Source: an uncultured Sphingomonadaceae bacterium | Lineage (GTDB): Bacteria; Pseudomonadota; Alphaproteobacteria; Sphingomonadales; Sphingomonadaceae | DNA: 64,000 bases | Direction: 5' to 3' | NCBI GenBank assembly: GCA_947501325.1 | Contig: CANMVC010000002.1 | Location: forward strand, 682,001-746,000 | Shown here: piece by piece, positions 31,040 to 40,776 of the stretch | Numbering within the stretch: position 1 is the first letter of the stretch | Layout: each line of letters starts with the position of its first letter | Program-made: the position numbers and the translations under genes | The notes under the pieces: generated by a model | What the model saw: the letters and a program-made list of their open reading frames with translations, nothing else | Told to the model about the DNA's origin: nothing | The model's database searches: none

Positions 31040-32209
31040 ATGGCAGATTTCCCTTTAGCAGGACTGAAAGTCCTGGATTTCTCGCGCGTGGTCGCGGGTC
31101 CTTATGCCACGCGGATGCTGTCCGATCTGGGCGCCGAAGTATTGAAGGTCGAACCTCCAGAGGGTGATGTCACACGCAAACTCGCCAAGCGGGATAGCGG
31201 TGTCAGTGGAAACTATCTGCAGCTCAATATCGGCAAGCAGAATATCTGCCTTGACCTCAAAGCCGACGGTGCGGCGGAACTGGTTAGAAAACTGGCCGCA
31301 GAGGCCGATATCGTGGTTGAAAATTTCCGTCCGGGTATCATGGACAAATTTGGCATCGGCTGGGACGATCTCTCCAAGGTCAATCCGCGGCTCGTGATGC
31401 TGTCCATCTCCGGCTATGGCCAGAACGGGCCGGAACGGGAAAAAGCCGCATATGCGCCAGTCCTTCATGCAGAGACTGGTCTGATCGCCCGGCAAGCCGA
31501 GGTGAGCGGCGGTCATCCGACCGATATCCAGTTTGCCATGGCAGACAGCTATAGCTCTTTGCATGGTATCATCGCGATCCTGTCTGCATTGCGCACGCTC
31601 GACCAAACCGGCGAAGGACAACATATTGATCTCGCGATGCTTAATGTCCTGCATTCGGCCGATGATTATGCCCATTTTGCGTTGGATGATATCTGGCCGA
31701 AACCGCCGGAAACGTTAGTCTGGGAAGCACCTGAGGATCGTCAGATCCTGATTGTGGGTGATATGAAATGGTTGTGGATCATGTTCTCAACCAAAGACGG
31801 CCTTGAAGATCCGACACCAGAGGGAGCAGATATCCCAACCAAGGTAAGGCTGCGGCGCGAAGCAATGGAGCAGCATATCCGGGCGCACGATGGTTTCGAC
31901 GCTCTGACTGCTACGCTCGACCGGCTCAATCTGGCCTGGGGTGAAGTGCATCCCTTTGGCCCCGAGGTCTATGACCAGCCCAGCATCGAGCATCTCGGCA
32001 CTATTGTCGATGTCACCGATGACGACGGCAATGCCCGCCGTACGGTCCAGTCACCCTATCGCTTTTCCAAATCCAAAAGCGGCATCGACAGCAGCGCCAA
32101 AACGGCGAAACGCGGCGAACATAATGTCACCGCGCTTCAAAATTGGCTGGGACTAACGGATGAGGAAATTTCCCATCTGTCAGAGACTAAGGCTTTGCGT
32201 AGCGATTAA
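31040..32209 (+). CDS. Family III (CaiB/BaiF) CoA transferase
   Basis: A 389-residue CoA transferase: LKVLDFSRVVAGPYATRMLSDLGAEVLKVEPP at the N-terminus, NIGKQNICLDLK, ENFRPGIMDKFGIG, and SISGYGQNGPE are characteristic. The catalytic aspartate is most likely in the MADSYSSLHG segment (Asp about residue 169). These enzymes move CoA between organic acids by a ternary-complex mechanism and also include racemases. Preceding genes encode a CoA-ester lyase and an aldehyde dehydrogenase, suggesting organic-acid catabolism. The stop overlaps the convergent helicase stop. Confidence 0.9.
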   Translation: MADFPLAGLKVLDFSRVVAGPYATRMLSDLGAEVLKVEPPEGDVTRKLAKRDSGVSGNYLQLNIGKQNICLDLKADGAAELVRKLAAEADIVVENFRPGIMDKFGIGWDDLSKVNPRLVMLSISGYGQNGPEREKAAYAPVLHAETGLIARQAEVSGGHPTDIQFAMADSYSSLHGIIAILSALRTLDQTGEGQHIDLAMLNVLHSADDYAHFALDDIWPKPPETLVWEAPEDRQILIVGDMKWLWIMFSTKDGLEDPTPEGADIPTKVRLRREAMEQHIRAHDGFDALTATLDRLNLAWGEVHPFGPEVYDQPSIEHLGTIVDVTDDDGNARRTVQSPYRFSKSKSGIDSSAKTAKRGEHNVTALQNWLGLTDEEISHLSETKALRSD

Positions 32210-33582
32210 GCATCCGCTTTCCGGGTCTGACGACGCTTGAATGATTTTGCGCCGTTGTTCCAATGCTTTGGACCATCGCTGTTTGGTTTTGAGCCCGGGC
32301 CACCGCGGCCGCTGCCGCCACCGCCGGCTGGACGACCTTTGCGCGCGCTATGCTTGTTCTTGGACGGGCCGCCGCGTGTGGGCTTGGCGCCGTATTTCTT
32401 GGGCTTTTGGCCGTAGATACGCGGTGCCACTTCTTCGCGAGCGGGTTCATCATAACCGTCCGGCAGCGCGATTACTTCGGGTTTCACGCCGGTAAGCTTG
32501 ACCACGTCACGCAGGAACTGGCGCTCATCTGGAGCGACCAGCGAGTAGGAAATGCCTGAGGCCCCTGCCCGTGCGGTCCGGCCGATACGGTGAACATATT
32601 GCTCGGACACATTGGGCATGTCGAAGTTGATGACATGGGTGATGCCGTCGACATCAATTCCGCGCGCGGCAATGTCGGTAGCAACAAGAATGTTGATCTT
32701 GCCCTTTTTGAAGTCGCCCAAAGCGCGTTCACGCTGTGGCTGACTTTTATTGCCGTGAATGGCTGCGGAGTGGATACCCACCGCCATCAGATTTTTCACA
32801 ACTTTATCCGCGCCATGTTTGGTCTGGGTAAAGACGAGCATGTGATCAGGATTTTCCTTGTTGATAAAGTCTTTCAACAGACGCTGTTTATCGTCCTGAT
32901 TAATATAGGTAACCTTCTGATCAACGCGCTCGGCTGTGGTCGATTGCGGCGCAACCGAAACCTGAACCGGGTTGGTCAGAAACTGGTCCGCCAGTTGAGA
33001 AATAGTCTTAGGCATGGTCGCCGAAAAGAACAGGCTCTGGCGCTGGCGTGGCAGCATCGGAACGATCTTCTTAAGCGGCACGATGAAACCCAGGTCCAGC
33101 ATTTGGTCGGCTTCGTCGAGCACGAGAATTTCGACTTTGTCGAGCGTCAGAAAACGCCGGTCGATCAGATCAAGCAAGCGTCCCGGTGTCGCAACGAGGA
33201 CATCGACGCCCCGTTCCAATACGCGTTTCTGTTTGTTGATCGGGACGCCGCCAAAAGCGGAGGTCACAAACATGCCAAGGCCTTTGGAATAACCGGTCAT
33301 GCTGTCGGCAATCTGCCGCGCGAGTTCGCGCGTCGGTGCCAGCACCAGCATCCGGCATTCAAAACGGCCGGCGCGTTTCTTGTTATTCAGCAGGTGGTGG
33401 ATAGAGGGCAAAGAGAAAGCAGCGGTCTTGCCGGTGCCGGTTTGGGCGATGCCCAATATGTCTTTGCCTTCCAAAGCTGGCGGGATTGCCTGCTGCTGGA
33501 TGGGGGATGGTGTGGTGTAACCGCCATCGGCCACACGTTTTTGAATTGGTTCCGCGAGAGCGAAATCAGAAAATTTAGTCAA
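32206..33582 (-). CDS. DEAD-box ATP-dependent RNA helicase (RhlE-like)
   Basis: A 458-residue helicase with Q motif (TTPSPIQQQAIP), AQTGTGKT, PTRELA, DEAD in LDEADQML, SAT, and HRIGRTARAG, then a tail rich in Lys, Arg and Gly (RPAGGGGSGRGG) typical of RNA-binding extensions. It unwinds structured RNA in ribosome assembly or decay. The start is proposed at TTG (33582), which has AAGGT seven bases upstream and begins at the conserved TKFSDFALAEPIQ; the frame is open to an ATG at 33633, but that ATG precedes the ribosome-binding site. It converges on the CoA-transferase gene with overlapping stops. Confidence 0.93.
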   Translation of the reverse strand: MTKFSDFALAEPIQKRVADGGYTTPSPIQQQAIPPALEGKDILGIAQTGTGKTAAFSLPSIHHLLNNKKRAGRFECRMLVLAPTRELARQIADSMTGYSKGLGMFVTSAFGGVPINKQKRVLERGVDVLVATPGRLLDLIDRRFLTLDKVEILVLDEADQMLDLGFIVPLKKIVPMLPRQRQSLFFSATMPKTISQLADQFLTNPVQVSVAPQSTTAERVDQKVTYINQDDKQRLLKDFINKENPDHMLVFTQTKHGADKVVKNLMAVGIHSAAIHGNKSQPQRERALGDFKKGKINILVATDIAARGIDVDGITHVINFDMPNVSEQYVHRIGRTARAGASGISYSLVAPDERQFLRDVVKLTGVKPEVIALPDGYDEPAREEVAPRIYGQKPKKYGAKPTRGGPSKNKHSARKGRPAGGGGSGRGGPGSKPNSDGPKHWNNGAKSFKRRQTRKADA

Positions 33583-34062
33583 GAATAATACCTTAAAATA
33601 AGCAGCCAGTGGGCGCAGCACGAGAAAACTCATGCGCGCGTTCGCCGTCGGTTAAGACGACCCGCGTGATCAGGCTGCCGGAAAATGAGAAGCAATGAAG
33701 GCGATAGGTTCGAGATACATTGTGCATCTCTCACGCAGAACTTTCGCCAGACAGTATCTGCCTTTGCTGCAATGCAACATAGAGACAAATGTAACGAAGT
33801 CAAGATAAGCTTTTAAGCGATCCTGCAAAAGAGCGATCCTTAACGACCACACATCAGCAATGCAGCAACCGCAGATCGCTCTTTCCTACACGACCGGCGC
33901 TGTGATAGGGACTTGTGAGGCTCTCGGGCGAAATCTCTTTTTCCAGCGAGGGCGACGAAATTTTTGATCGATTCTGCGTAGAAGCTGTAGAAACTGTCAG
34001 AATAATCGGCCTTAAGATGAACGCAAATGTGTCTTCCGGCACAGACAAGGGATCCATATATA
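33583..34062. other. 480-base intergenic region with an 11-bp inverted repeat
   Basis: No protein-coding gene is supported here. It holds AAAGAGCGATC (33828-33838) and its exact reverse complement (33874-33884), with a 35-base loop, and probably the promoters of the divergent helicase and gamma-glutamyltransferase genes. The helicase side leaves room for a long 5' leader, as is known for some cold-inducible RNA helicases; that is only a possibility. Confidence 0.4.
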
Positions 34063-35862
34063 ATGAAGCAGTTTATGATTTTGGCCGTTGCCGCAACCGC
34101 CTTTGCCTTATCTCCTGCTTCGGCCCTTGCGCAGGAGGAGAAGGCTGAGATCGCGAGGCCAGTGCTGGAAATCGGCGGCGGTGGGCGGCCTGTCGGTGAG
34201 GTTTGGTCGCGCAGCCCAATATATGCCGCCAATGGCATGGCCGCGACCGCGCATCCACTGGCCAGCCAGATTGCCATCGATATCCTGAAAAAAGGTGGCA
34301 CCGCGGTTGATGCCGCAATTGCCGCCAATGCGGCGCTTGGGCTCATGGAACCGACCGGCAACGGCATCGGCGGCGATCTGTTCGCAATTATTTGGGACCC
34401 CAAGACCCAAAAGCTTTATGGTCTGAACGCATCTGGCAAAAGTCCGATGGGTACGTCCTATGAAGAGTTTATCAAACAGTTGGATGGCCGCGAAACCATC
34501 CCGCCCTTCGGTCCGCTACCGGTCACTGTGCCCGGAACGGTGGACGGATGGTTTGAGATGCACGAGCGGTTTGGCAAGCTGAGCATGGCCGACATCCTCG
34601 CGCCAACAATTGACTATGCCAATGAAGGGCATCCGATTGCGCCAGTGATCGGCTATTATTTCGGCCGCAATCTCAAGCGTTTTGAAGAAAATCTTGATAT
34701 GATCGGGGAGTTTGACAATGCCCGCGCGACCTATTTTGCGGATGGCCCGCCTGAGGAAGGCAAGATTTTCAAGAATCCCGATCTGGCCAGCACCTTGACC
34801 AAGATTGGCCAAGGCGGGCGTGATGTGTTTTACAAGGGCGAGATCGCCCGGACGATGGACGCCTATTTCAAGCGCATTGGCGGCAATTTGCGCTATGAAG
34901 ATTTTGCAGCACATAGCAGCAAATGGGTAGAGCCCGGCTGTGTGACCTATCGCAAGGGCTATGAATTGTGTGAACTTCCACCGAACAGCCAGGGCTTTGC
35001 AGCGCTGCAAATGGCCAATATTCTTAAGAATGTTGATCTCGCCCAATATCCGCGCGGTAGTGCAGAGGTGCTGCATTATATCACCGAAGCCAAACGGCTG
35101 GCTTTTGAGGATGTCGCGCGCTTCTATGCCGATCCCGACATGTCCCCCGCCCCGCTCGACTGGCTGCTATCGGATGAATATGGCAAAGAGCGGTTCGCGC
35201 TGATTGATCCGGCGAAGGCATCACCGGAATTTGGTCCAGGCGAGCCTAAGCTGGAGGGTGAAGGCGACACGACTTATCTGACGGTTGCTGACAAGGACGG
35301 CATGATGGTCTCGCTGATCCAGTCAAACTATCGCGGGATGGGTAGCGGTCTGGTCGCCGATGGACTGGGCTTCATGTTCCAGGATCGCGGCGAACTCTAC
35401 TCGCTCGACCCGGACCATCCCAATGTCTATGCACCGGGCAAACGTCCGTTCCAGACGATTATCCCGGCTTTCATGAAAAAAGACGGCAAGCCTTATATGT
35501 CCTTTGGCCTGATGGGCGGCGGGATGCAGCCGCAGGGCCATGTGCAGGTGATGATCAACATGGTCGATTATGGCATGAACCTGCAGGAAGCAGGCGATGC
35601 GGCGCGGCTCAACCATGATGGCGGGCGGCAACCGACCCAGGATCTCGCCGGTACTGGCGCTGACTTGCTCGGCACGCTGAACGTGGAACCGGGTATCTCG
35701 GACGCGACGGTCGAACGGCTCAAGGCAATGGGCCACAAAGTCAAGCGTGTAGATAATGGTGTGATGTTCGGTGGCTATCAGGCAATCGTCCGCGATCCGG
35801 AAACCGGGGTCTATCATGGCGCCACCGAGATGCGCAAAGACGGACAGGCGCTGGGTTATTAA
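34063..35862 (+). CDS. ggt: Gamma-glutamyltransferase (periplasmic)
   Basis: An N-terminal-nucleophile hydrolase of 599 residues that self-cleaves and removes or transfers the gamma-glutamyl group of glutathione. A signal peptide (MKQFMILAVAATAFA...ALA) is followed by GGTAVDAAIAANAALGLMEPTGNGIGGD, and the autocleavage/nucleophile pair Thr403-Thr404 lies in GEGDTTYLTVAD; MGGGMQPQGH is near the C-terminus. The start at ATG 34063 begins the signal peptide and has AAGGGA about ten bases before it. The gene stands alone, facing away from the helicase. Confidence 0.93.
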   Translation: MKQFMILAVAATAFALSPASALAQEEKAEIARPVLEIGGGGRPVGEVWSRSPIYAANGMAATAHPLASQIAIDILKKGGTAVDAAIAANAALGLMEPTGNGIGGDLFAIIWDPKTQKLYGLNASGKSPMGTSYEEFIKQLDGRETIPPFGPLPVTVPGTVDGWFEMHERFGKLSMADILAPTIDYANEGHPIAPVIGYYFGRNLKRFEENLDMIGEFDNARATYFADGPPEEGKIFKNPDLASTLTKIGQGGRDVFYKGEIARTMDAYFKRIGGNLRYEDFAAHSSKWVEPGCVTYRKGYELCELPPNSQGFAALQMANILKNVDLAQYPRGSAEVLHYITEAKRLAFEDVARFYADPDMSPAPLDWLLSDEYGKERFALIDPAKASPEFGPGEPKLEGEGDTTYLTVADKDGMMVSLIQSNYRGMGSGLVADGLGFMFQDRGELYSLDPDHPNVYAPGKRPFQTIIPAFMKKDGKPYMSFGLMGGGMQPQGHVQVMINMVDYGMNLQEAGDAARLNHDGGRQPTQDLAGTGADLLGTLNVEPGISDATVERLKAMGHKVKRVDNGVMFGGYQAIVRDPETGVYHGATEMRKDGQALGY

Positions 35863-35867
35863 GGTCG

Positions 35868-36530
35868 CTAACCGGCGTTGATCACCGCGTATAGGCTGGC
35901 AGCGACGATGATCACGCTGGCAATGAGGGCCATGGGACGTACAGTTACGGTCGATACCGCCTCGACATCGCCGCGGCGGCCGGTGACCATCGGGCGAACC
36001 AAGTCGTCTTTCAGGACGAACCGGTAGATGGCGACGGCGATAATATGCAGCGCAATCAGCGCCACCAATATGTTGAAGTTGAGCTCATGGAAATCGGCTA
36101 TCTCCCGGCCAGTTTTGAAACTGACAAGAATGGCCAGGGGCCCAGATTCAAGCCCGTCGACATCCACGGAAAACAGACCGGTTCCCACCTGAATGGACAA
36201 AGCCGCCAGCAGGGCAAAAACGGCTAACGAACCAATCGGACTATGACCGAAAGAGGGGCCATTACCGCGCGCAATCAGGCCGCGAACATAGGTAGGGAGA
36301 GACCCCAACCGCCGGATCATCGGCACGAAGCGCGCCGTCCAGCTGCCGACAATGCCCCAGACCAGCCGGAACAGAACCAGAGCAAACATGGTCAGGCCTA
36401 GCCGCCGGTGCCAGTCCATCATCCCTTCTTCACCCGTCCACCACATCAGCGGGATGAGCAGGACGATCAGCCAGTGAAACAGGCGGATCGTCCAGTCCCA
36501 GACCAGTGTCTGCGCGGAATCTGAGGTCAT
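35868..36530 (-). CDS. Cytochrome b561-type membrane cytochrome
   Basis: A 220-residue di-haem membrane cytochrome with four to five hydrophobic segments and histidines placed for haem ligation: LFHWLIVLLI near the start, MDWHRRLGLTMF, DFHELNFN, and LIALHIIAVA. Such proteins pass electrons between the quinone pool and periplasmic cytochromes. It follows the cytochrome c gene by six bases on the same strand, so the two are likely an electron-transfer pair. Confidence 0.88.
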   Translation of the reverse strand: MTSDSAQTLVWDWTIRLFHWLIVLLIPLMWWTGEEGMMDWHRRLGLTMFALVLFRLVWGIVGSWTARFVPMIRRLGSLPTYVRGLIARGNGPSFGHSPIGSLAVFALLAALSIQVGTGLFSVDVDGLESGPLAILVSFKTGREIADFHELNFNILVALIALHIIAVAIYRFVLKDDLVRPMVTGRRGDVEAVSTVTVRPMALIASVIIVAASLYAVINAG

Positions 36531-36536
36531 CGCAGG

Positions 36537-37064
36537 TTAGTCGTCCAGGCGATAATCATCATGACAGGCTTTGCAGGTGCCGCCCGTCGTTTTGAACGCC
36601 TCACCAATGGCGGCCATGTCACCGCCTTGTGCGACGGTATTCAGGTTCGCCGCCGCTTCCTGCATGTTGCCGACTTTCTCTTGAAAATCTGCCATATTTT
36701 CCCAGATGGCGGGCAGCGCATCAGTATCAATACCGGATTCAGGACCACTGCCTTCCGGCCACCAATCGGCCATGCCTTGGGTCGCTTCCGGGACTGCTGC
36801 TGCTGCTTCCTGGATAATCGCGATGTCCGGGGTGCTGGCTTTCAACTGGTCGCTGATCGCTTTGAACGCGTCGCCAACCTTTTCAAGCTGACCCTGGCGC
36901 GCTTCAATCTGCTCCTTGATCGTCATCCCGTTGGGCAATTGTGCGCTGGCCGTTTCACTGGAGGCTTCCGGAGCCGCCTCTGATCCACCACTATCTCCGC
37001 ATGCGCTGAGCATCATCACGGCGGCAACGGCCGGAACTGCAAGCTTTACCCTAAGAGTTTTCAT
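36537..37064 (-). CDS. Cytochrome c' -like (class II) lipoprotein
   Basis: A 175-residue exported protein with a lipobox (LSACG near residue 23), a Ser/Glu/Ala linker, a four-helix cytochrome-c'-type domain (IKEQIEARQGQLEKVGDAFKAI) and a single haem site CKACH very near the C-terminus, as in class II cytochromes. The ATG at 37064 is chosen because GGAG lies six bases upstream and the signal peptide begins there. Class II cytochromes bind NO or carry electrons; pairing with the b-type cytochrome suggests electron transfer. The lipid anchor is a less common addition. Confidence 0.88.
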   Translation of the reverse strand: MKTLRVKLAVPAVAAVMMLSACGDSGGSEAAPEASSETASAQLPNGMTIKEQIEARQGQLEKVGDAFKAISDQLKASTPDIAIIQEAAAAVPEATQGMADWWPEGSGPESGIDTDALPAIWENMADFQEKVGNMQEAAANLNTVAQGGDMAAIGEAFKTTGGTCKACHDDYRLDD

Positions 37065-37160
37065 CAAGGTCTCCATCTCTGTTTTGATCCCCAAGGGATG
37101 TTGGGGTGTTTGGTAAATATAGGAAAATCCTTGATTCGGCCAGTCCGGACAAAATCAAAG

Positions 37161-38321
37161 TCAGTATGAGCGCGGCAATTTCAGGACATGCTCTGCCAGA
37201 TAGGACAATATCAGGTTCGTGGAAATCGGCGCGATTTGATAGAGCCGCGTTTCCCGCCATTTGCGTTCGATGTCATAATCCTCGGCAAAAGCGAAGCCAC
37301 CGTGCGTTTGCATGCAGGACTCCCCAGCTGCCCAAGACGCCTCGGACGCGAGCATCTTCGCCATATTGGCTTCCGCTGCCATCGTTTCACCGGCATCAAA
37401 CATGGCCACCGCCTTACGAACCATCAGGTCCGCTGCTTCGGTTTGGGCGTAGCTGCGGGCGATTGGAAACTGGACACCTTGATTTTGACCGATGGGCCGG
37501 TCAAATACCTCACGCTCGCTGGCATAATCCGACGCCTTCTTAGTGAACCAGCGCGCATCGCCGATACATTCGGCTGCGATTAATACTCGCTCGGCATTCA
37601 TGCCGTTGAGAATATAGCGCAACCCCTTGCCCTCTTCACCAATCAGATTTTCCGCTGGCACACGCAGGTCGTCAAAATAAACTTCCGTCGTGCTGTGATT
37701 GATCATCGTGCGGATCGGCTTGATCGTCAGACCGTTACCAACCGCCTCACGCATATCGACGATGAATACAGACAATCCGTCTGTGCGCTTTTTCACTTGG
37801 TCCTGCGGCGTCGTGCGGGCCAGCAAAACCATAAGATCGCTATATTCCGCGCGGCTGGTCCAGACCTTTTGACCGTTGATGACATAATCATCGCCATCAC
37901 GAACAGCGGTGGTTTTCAAACCCAGTGTGTTGGTTCCGCTTCCGGGCTCGGTGACGCCAAAGGCTTGCAGACGCAGCTCTCCCGTCGCGATTTTGGGAAG
38001 ATATTTCTGCTTCTGCGCCTCGCTGCCATCCCGCAGGATCGTCCCCATGATATACATTTGCGCGTGACAGGCGCTCGCATTGCAACCGCTGCTGTGGATT
38101 TCCTCAAGGATCGCGGCTGCAGCCGATAGACCCAATCCGCTCCCGCCATATTCTTCCGGTATCAGCGCCGCCAGAAATCCGGCTTTCGTCAACGCATCAA
38201 CAAACTCGCCAGGATAGGCGCGTTCGCGGTCTTTCTCCCGCCAATAGCTGCCGGGAAAATCGCTGCACAGAGCACGGACTGCCTCGCGCATCTGCGCTAT
38301 TTCTGGCGGGTTATTCCACAT
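37161..38321 (-). CDS. Acyl-CoA dehydrogenase
   Basis: A 386-residue FAD enzyme for alpha,beta-oxidation of an acyl-CoA. GVTEPGSGTNTLGLKT and NGQKVWTSRAEYSDLMVLLART are the classic FAD/substrate segments, and MQTHGGFAFAEDYDIERKWRETRLYQIAP closes the active site. Its ATG overlaps the S-formylglutathione hydrolase stop by one base (TGATG), placing it last in the formaldehyde-detoxification operon, an odd partner whose acyl substrate is unknown. Confidence 0.9.
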   Translation of the reverse strand: MWNNPPEIAQMREAVRALCSDFPGSYWREKDRERAYPGEFVDALTKAGFLAALIPEEYGGSGLGLSAAAAILEEIHSSGCNASACHAQMYIMGTILRDGSEAQKQKYLPKIATGELRLQAFGVTEPGSGTNTLGLKTTAVRDGDDYVINGQKVWTSRAEYSDLMVLLARTTPQDQVKKRTDGLSVFIVDMREAVGNGLTIKPIRTMINHSTTEVYFDDLRVPAENLIGEEGKGLRYILNGMNAERVLIAAECIGDARWFTKKASDYASEREVFDRPIGQNQGVQFPIARSYAQTEAADLMVRKAVAMFDAGETMAAEANMAKMLASEASWAAGESCMQTHGGFAFAEDYDIERKWRETRLYQIAPISTNLILSYLAEHVLKLPRSY

Positions 38322-39148
38322 CAGAGCCGCTCCGCATGCCAGCGCAAATGATCGTCCATGAAGGTTGAGATGGTGAAATAGCTATGATCATATCCTTCGC
38401 GCATGTTGAGCGTCAGAGGGATAGCGGCACGTTCGCATGCTTCCACTAACAAATTTGGTTTGAGCTGTTCTTCGAGAAACTGGTCTGCCGTTCCCTGATC
38501 CACAAGAATATCGCTGACCCGCGCACCATCGTCAATAAGCGCGCAGGCATCATAGGCCCGCCAAGCCGCTTGGTTTGCGCCGATATATTCACCCAACGCC
38601 TTTTCGCCCCAAGGACAATGCAGCGGGGAAACGATTGGCGCAAAGGCCGATACGCTTTTGAAAATATCCGGATTCCGCAACGCCATGGTCAGCGCGCCGT
38701 GGCCGCCCATGCTGTGACCGAAAATGCCTTGCCGTTCCATGTCGGCAGGAAATTGTTGCGCAACAAGCGCAAGAAGCTCAAGCTCGATATAGCTGCGCAT
38801 GCGGAAGTTGATGGCCCAGGGTTCTTCTGTCGCATCAACATAAAAGCCGGCGCCCTGCCCCATATCATAGCTGTCATCATCGGGAACGCCTTCACCGCGC
38901 GGCGATGTGTCTGGACAGACGATGATCAATCCCAGCTCACTGGCCAGCCGGCGATATTCGCCCTTGTCCATCACGTTGGCGTACGTGCAGGTCAGGCCGG
39001 ACAGAAACCAGAGCACCGGCAGTTTCTCCCCAGCCGGATGATCGGGCACAAAGACCGCGAAGGTCATATCGGTTTTGGTTTCCGCGGAGGCGTGGGAATA
39101 AACCCCCTGCACTCCGCCGAACGCCTTATTGGTTGATAATGTCTTCAT
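38321..39148 (-). CDS. fghA: S-formylglutathione hydrolase
   Basis: A 275-residue alpha/beta hydrolase (esterase D family) that splits S-formylglutathione into formate and glutathione. The catalytic Ser lies in GHSMGGHGAL, the Asp probably in DQGTADQFL, and the His in GYDHSYFTI. LWFLSGLTCTYANVMDKGEYRR is typical of the family. It lies in an operon with the class III alcohol dehydrogenase that makes its substrate, nine bases after a VOC gene. Confidence 0.96.
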   Translation of the reverse strand: MKTLSTNKAFGGVQGVYSHASAETKTDMTFAVFVPDHPAGEKLPVLWFLSGLTCTYANVMDKGEYRRLASELGLIIVCPDTSPRGEGVPDDDSYDMGQGAGFYVDATEEPWAINFRMRSYIELELLALVAQQFPADMERQGIFGHSMGGHGALTMALRNPDIFKSVSAFAPIVSPLHCPWGEKALGEYIGANQAAWRAYDACALIDDGARVSDILVDQGTADQFLEEQLKPNLLVEACERAAIPLTLNMREGYDHSYFTISTFMDDHLRWHAERL

Positions 39149-39157
39149 GCAGCCGGA

Positions 39158-39538
39158 TCAGTCCATCATGCGCAATGCACATAATTTGTTTCCGGCTGGA
39201 TCGCGGAGATAAGCAAGATAAACTCGGCCACTTTCACTTTCGCGAATGCCCGGTGGGTTCTCGATTGCGGTGCCGCCATTTTCCAATCCAGCCCTGTGCC
39301 AAGCGTCACCTTGTTCGGGACTGCTGACCGTGAAACCTATCGTGCTTCCGTTCCCAGCTGTCGCTGGGTTTCCGTCAATTGGTTTGGTAATTGCAAAGAA
39401 CACACCGTCTTTTGACCAGAAGCAACGTCCCTTGGGGTCAATAAAACCTTCTTTGAAGCCCAATGCACCAAATGTCGCATCGTAGAATTTTTTGGACTCG
39501 TCAAAATCTTTGGCGCCCAGCATGACATGGCTAAACAT
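39158..39538 (-). CDS. VOC-superfamily (glyoxalase/bleomycin-resistance fold) protein
   Basis: A 126-residue protein with the paired beta-alpha-beta-beta-beta units of the vicinal oxygen chelate fold: FSHVMLGAKDFDESKKFYDATFGALGF at the start and VYLAYLRDPAGNKLCAL at the end. AAGGAG lies six bases upstream. It sits between the glutathione-dependent formaldehyde dehydrogenase and the formylglutathione hydrolase, so a role with formaldehyde or a glutathione adduct is plausible, but the family is broad. Confidence 0.88.
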   Translation of the reverse strand: MFSHVMLGAKDFDESKKFYDATFGALGFKEGFIDPKGRCFWSKDGVFFAITKPIDGNPATAGNGSTIGFTVSSPEQGDAWHRAGLENGGTAIENPPGIRESESGRVYLAYLRDPAGNKLCALRMMD

Positions 39539-39559
39539 GGTAATCTCCTTGGTTGTTGG

Positions 39560-40669
39560 TTAAAAAACGACGACGCTGCGGATGCTTTCGCCCGCATGCA
39601 TCAAATCAAAACCCTTGTTGATTTCTTCGAGGGTCAGCGTGTGCGTGATCATTGGATCAATTTCGATCTTGCCGTTCACATACCAGTCGACAATTTTCGG
39701 GACATCGGTCCGGCCTCTTGCACCGCCAAAGGCTGTGCCTTTCCAAACCCGCCCCGTGACCAGCTGAAAAGGCCGGGTCGCAATTTCCTTGCCCGCTTCT
39801 GCGACGCCGATGATAATGCTCTCGCCCCATCCGCGGTGGCAGGATTCCAGAGCTTGACGCATCACGTCGGTATTGCCGGTGCAATCGAACGTATAGTCTG
39901 CGCCGCCATCCGTCAGTGCGACCAGATGCTCGACAATATCACCGTCAATTTTCGCTGGATTGACGAATTGGGTCATGCCAAATTTGCGGCCCCATGCTTC
40001 CTTGTCGTCGTTCAGATCGACACCAATAATCTTATCCGCACCCACCATGCGCGCACCCTGAATGACGTTGAGACCAATACCACCGAGACCGAAAACAATG
40101 ACATTGGCACCCGGTTCCACCTTAGCGGTGTTGGTCACCGCACCAACACCGGTGGTCACGCCGCAACCAATATAACAACTCTTATCAAACGGCGCATCGG
40201 TGCGAATTTTGGCCACCGCAATTTCCGGCAACACAATGAAGTTGGAGAAGGTCGAGCAACCCATATAATGATAAATTGCTTCGCCCTTATAGGACATGCG
40301 GCTGGTGCCATCAGGCATCAGCCCCTGCCCTTGCGTCGCCCGGATCGCGGTGCACAAGTTGGTTTTGCCGCTGAGACAGGATTTACACTGCCGACATTCG
40401 GGTGTGTATAGAGGGATCACATGATCATCGGGTGCAACAGACGTAACGCCCGCGCCTACTTCGCGGACAATTCCGGCCCCCTCATGACCCAAAACGCTGG
40501 GAAATTTTCCTTCGCTGTCAAGACCATCCAGCGTGTAGGCATCGGTATGACAGATACCGGTCGCCATAATCTCCACCAATACTTCGCCCGCTTTCGGACC
40601 TTCCAGATCCAGTTCGACAATTTCCAAGGGCTTCTTGGCTTCAAAGGCAACAGCAGCGCGGGTTTTCAT
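39560..40669 (-). CDS. S-(hydroxymethyl)glutathione dehydrogenase / class III alcohol dehydrogenase
   Basis: A 369-residue zinc enzyme oxidising the glutathione-formaldehyde adduct to S-formylglutathione. The catalytic-zinc segment [19 protein letters not shown], the structural-zinc cysteines in [17 protein letters not shown], and the Rossmann motif [13 protein letters not shown] are all present. Translation starts at the ATG at 40669, where homology begins; the open frame runs 87 bases further. First gene of a four-gene minus-strand operon with VOC, S-formylglutathione hydrolase and acyl-CoA dehydrogenase. Confidence 0.96.
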   Translation of the reverse strand: MKTRAAVAFEAKKPLEIVELDLEGPKAGEVLVEIMATGICHTDAYTLDGLDSEGKFPSVLGHEGAGIVREVGAGVTSVAPDDHVIPLYTPECRQCKSCLSGKTNLCTAIRATQGQGLMPDGTSRMSYKGEAIYHYMGCSTFSNFIVLPEIAVAKIRTDAPFDKSCYIGCGVTTGVGAVTNTAKVEPGANVIVFGLGGIGLNVIQGARMVGADKIIGVDLNDDKEAWGRKFGMTQFVNPAKIDGDIVEHLVALTDGGADYTFDCTGNTDVMRQALESCHRGWGESIIIGVAEAGKEIATRPFQLVTGRVWKGTAFGGARGRTDVPKIVDWYVNGKIEIDPMITHTLTLEEINKGFDLMHAGESIRSVVVF

Positions 40670-40776
40670 GAGGCAGTATTTCCTGACAGGTGGATCCGTC
40701 GATGACCTTATCCTATCGCTGCGCGCAATCAACCGGATTTCAGCTTTCATTCCCATTTTTGGAAACGTCCGACGGG

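Noticed and set aside
32590-33588. 332-codon plus-strand frame over the helicase gene
   Set aside because: Fully antisense to a helicase with all motifs present; no domain or ribosome-binding site supports it.
39527-40411. 294-codon plus-strand frame over the class III alcohol dehydrogenase
   Set aside because: Antisense shadow of a well-conserved enzyme; His/Asn-rich composition without motifs.
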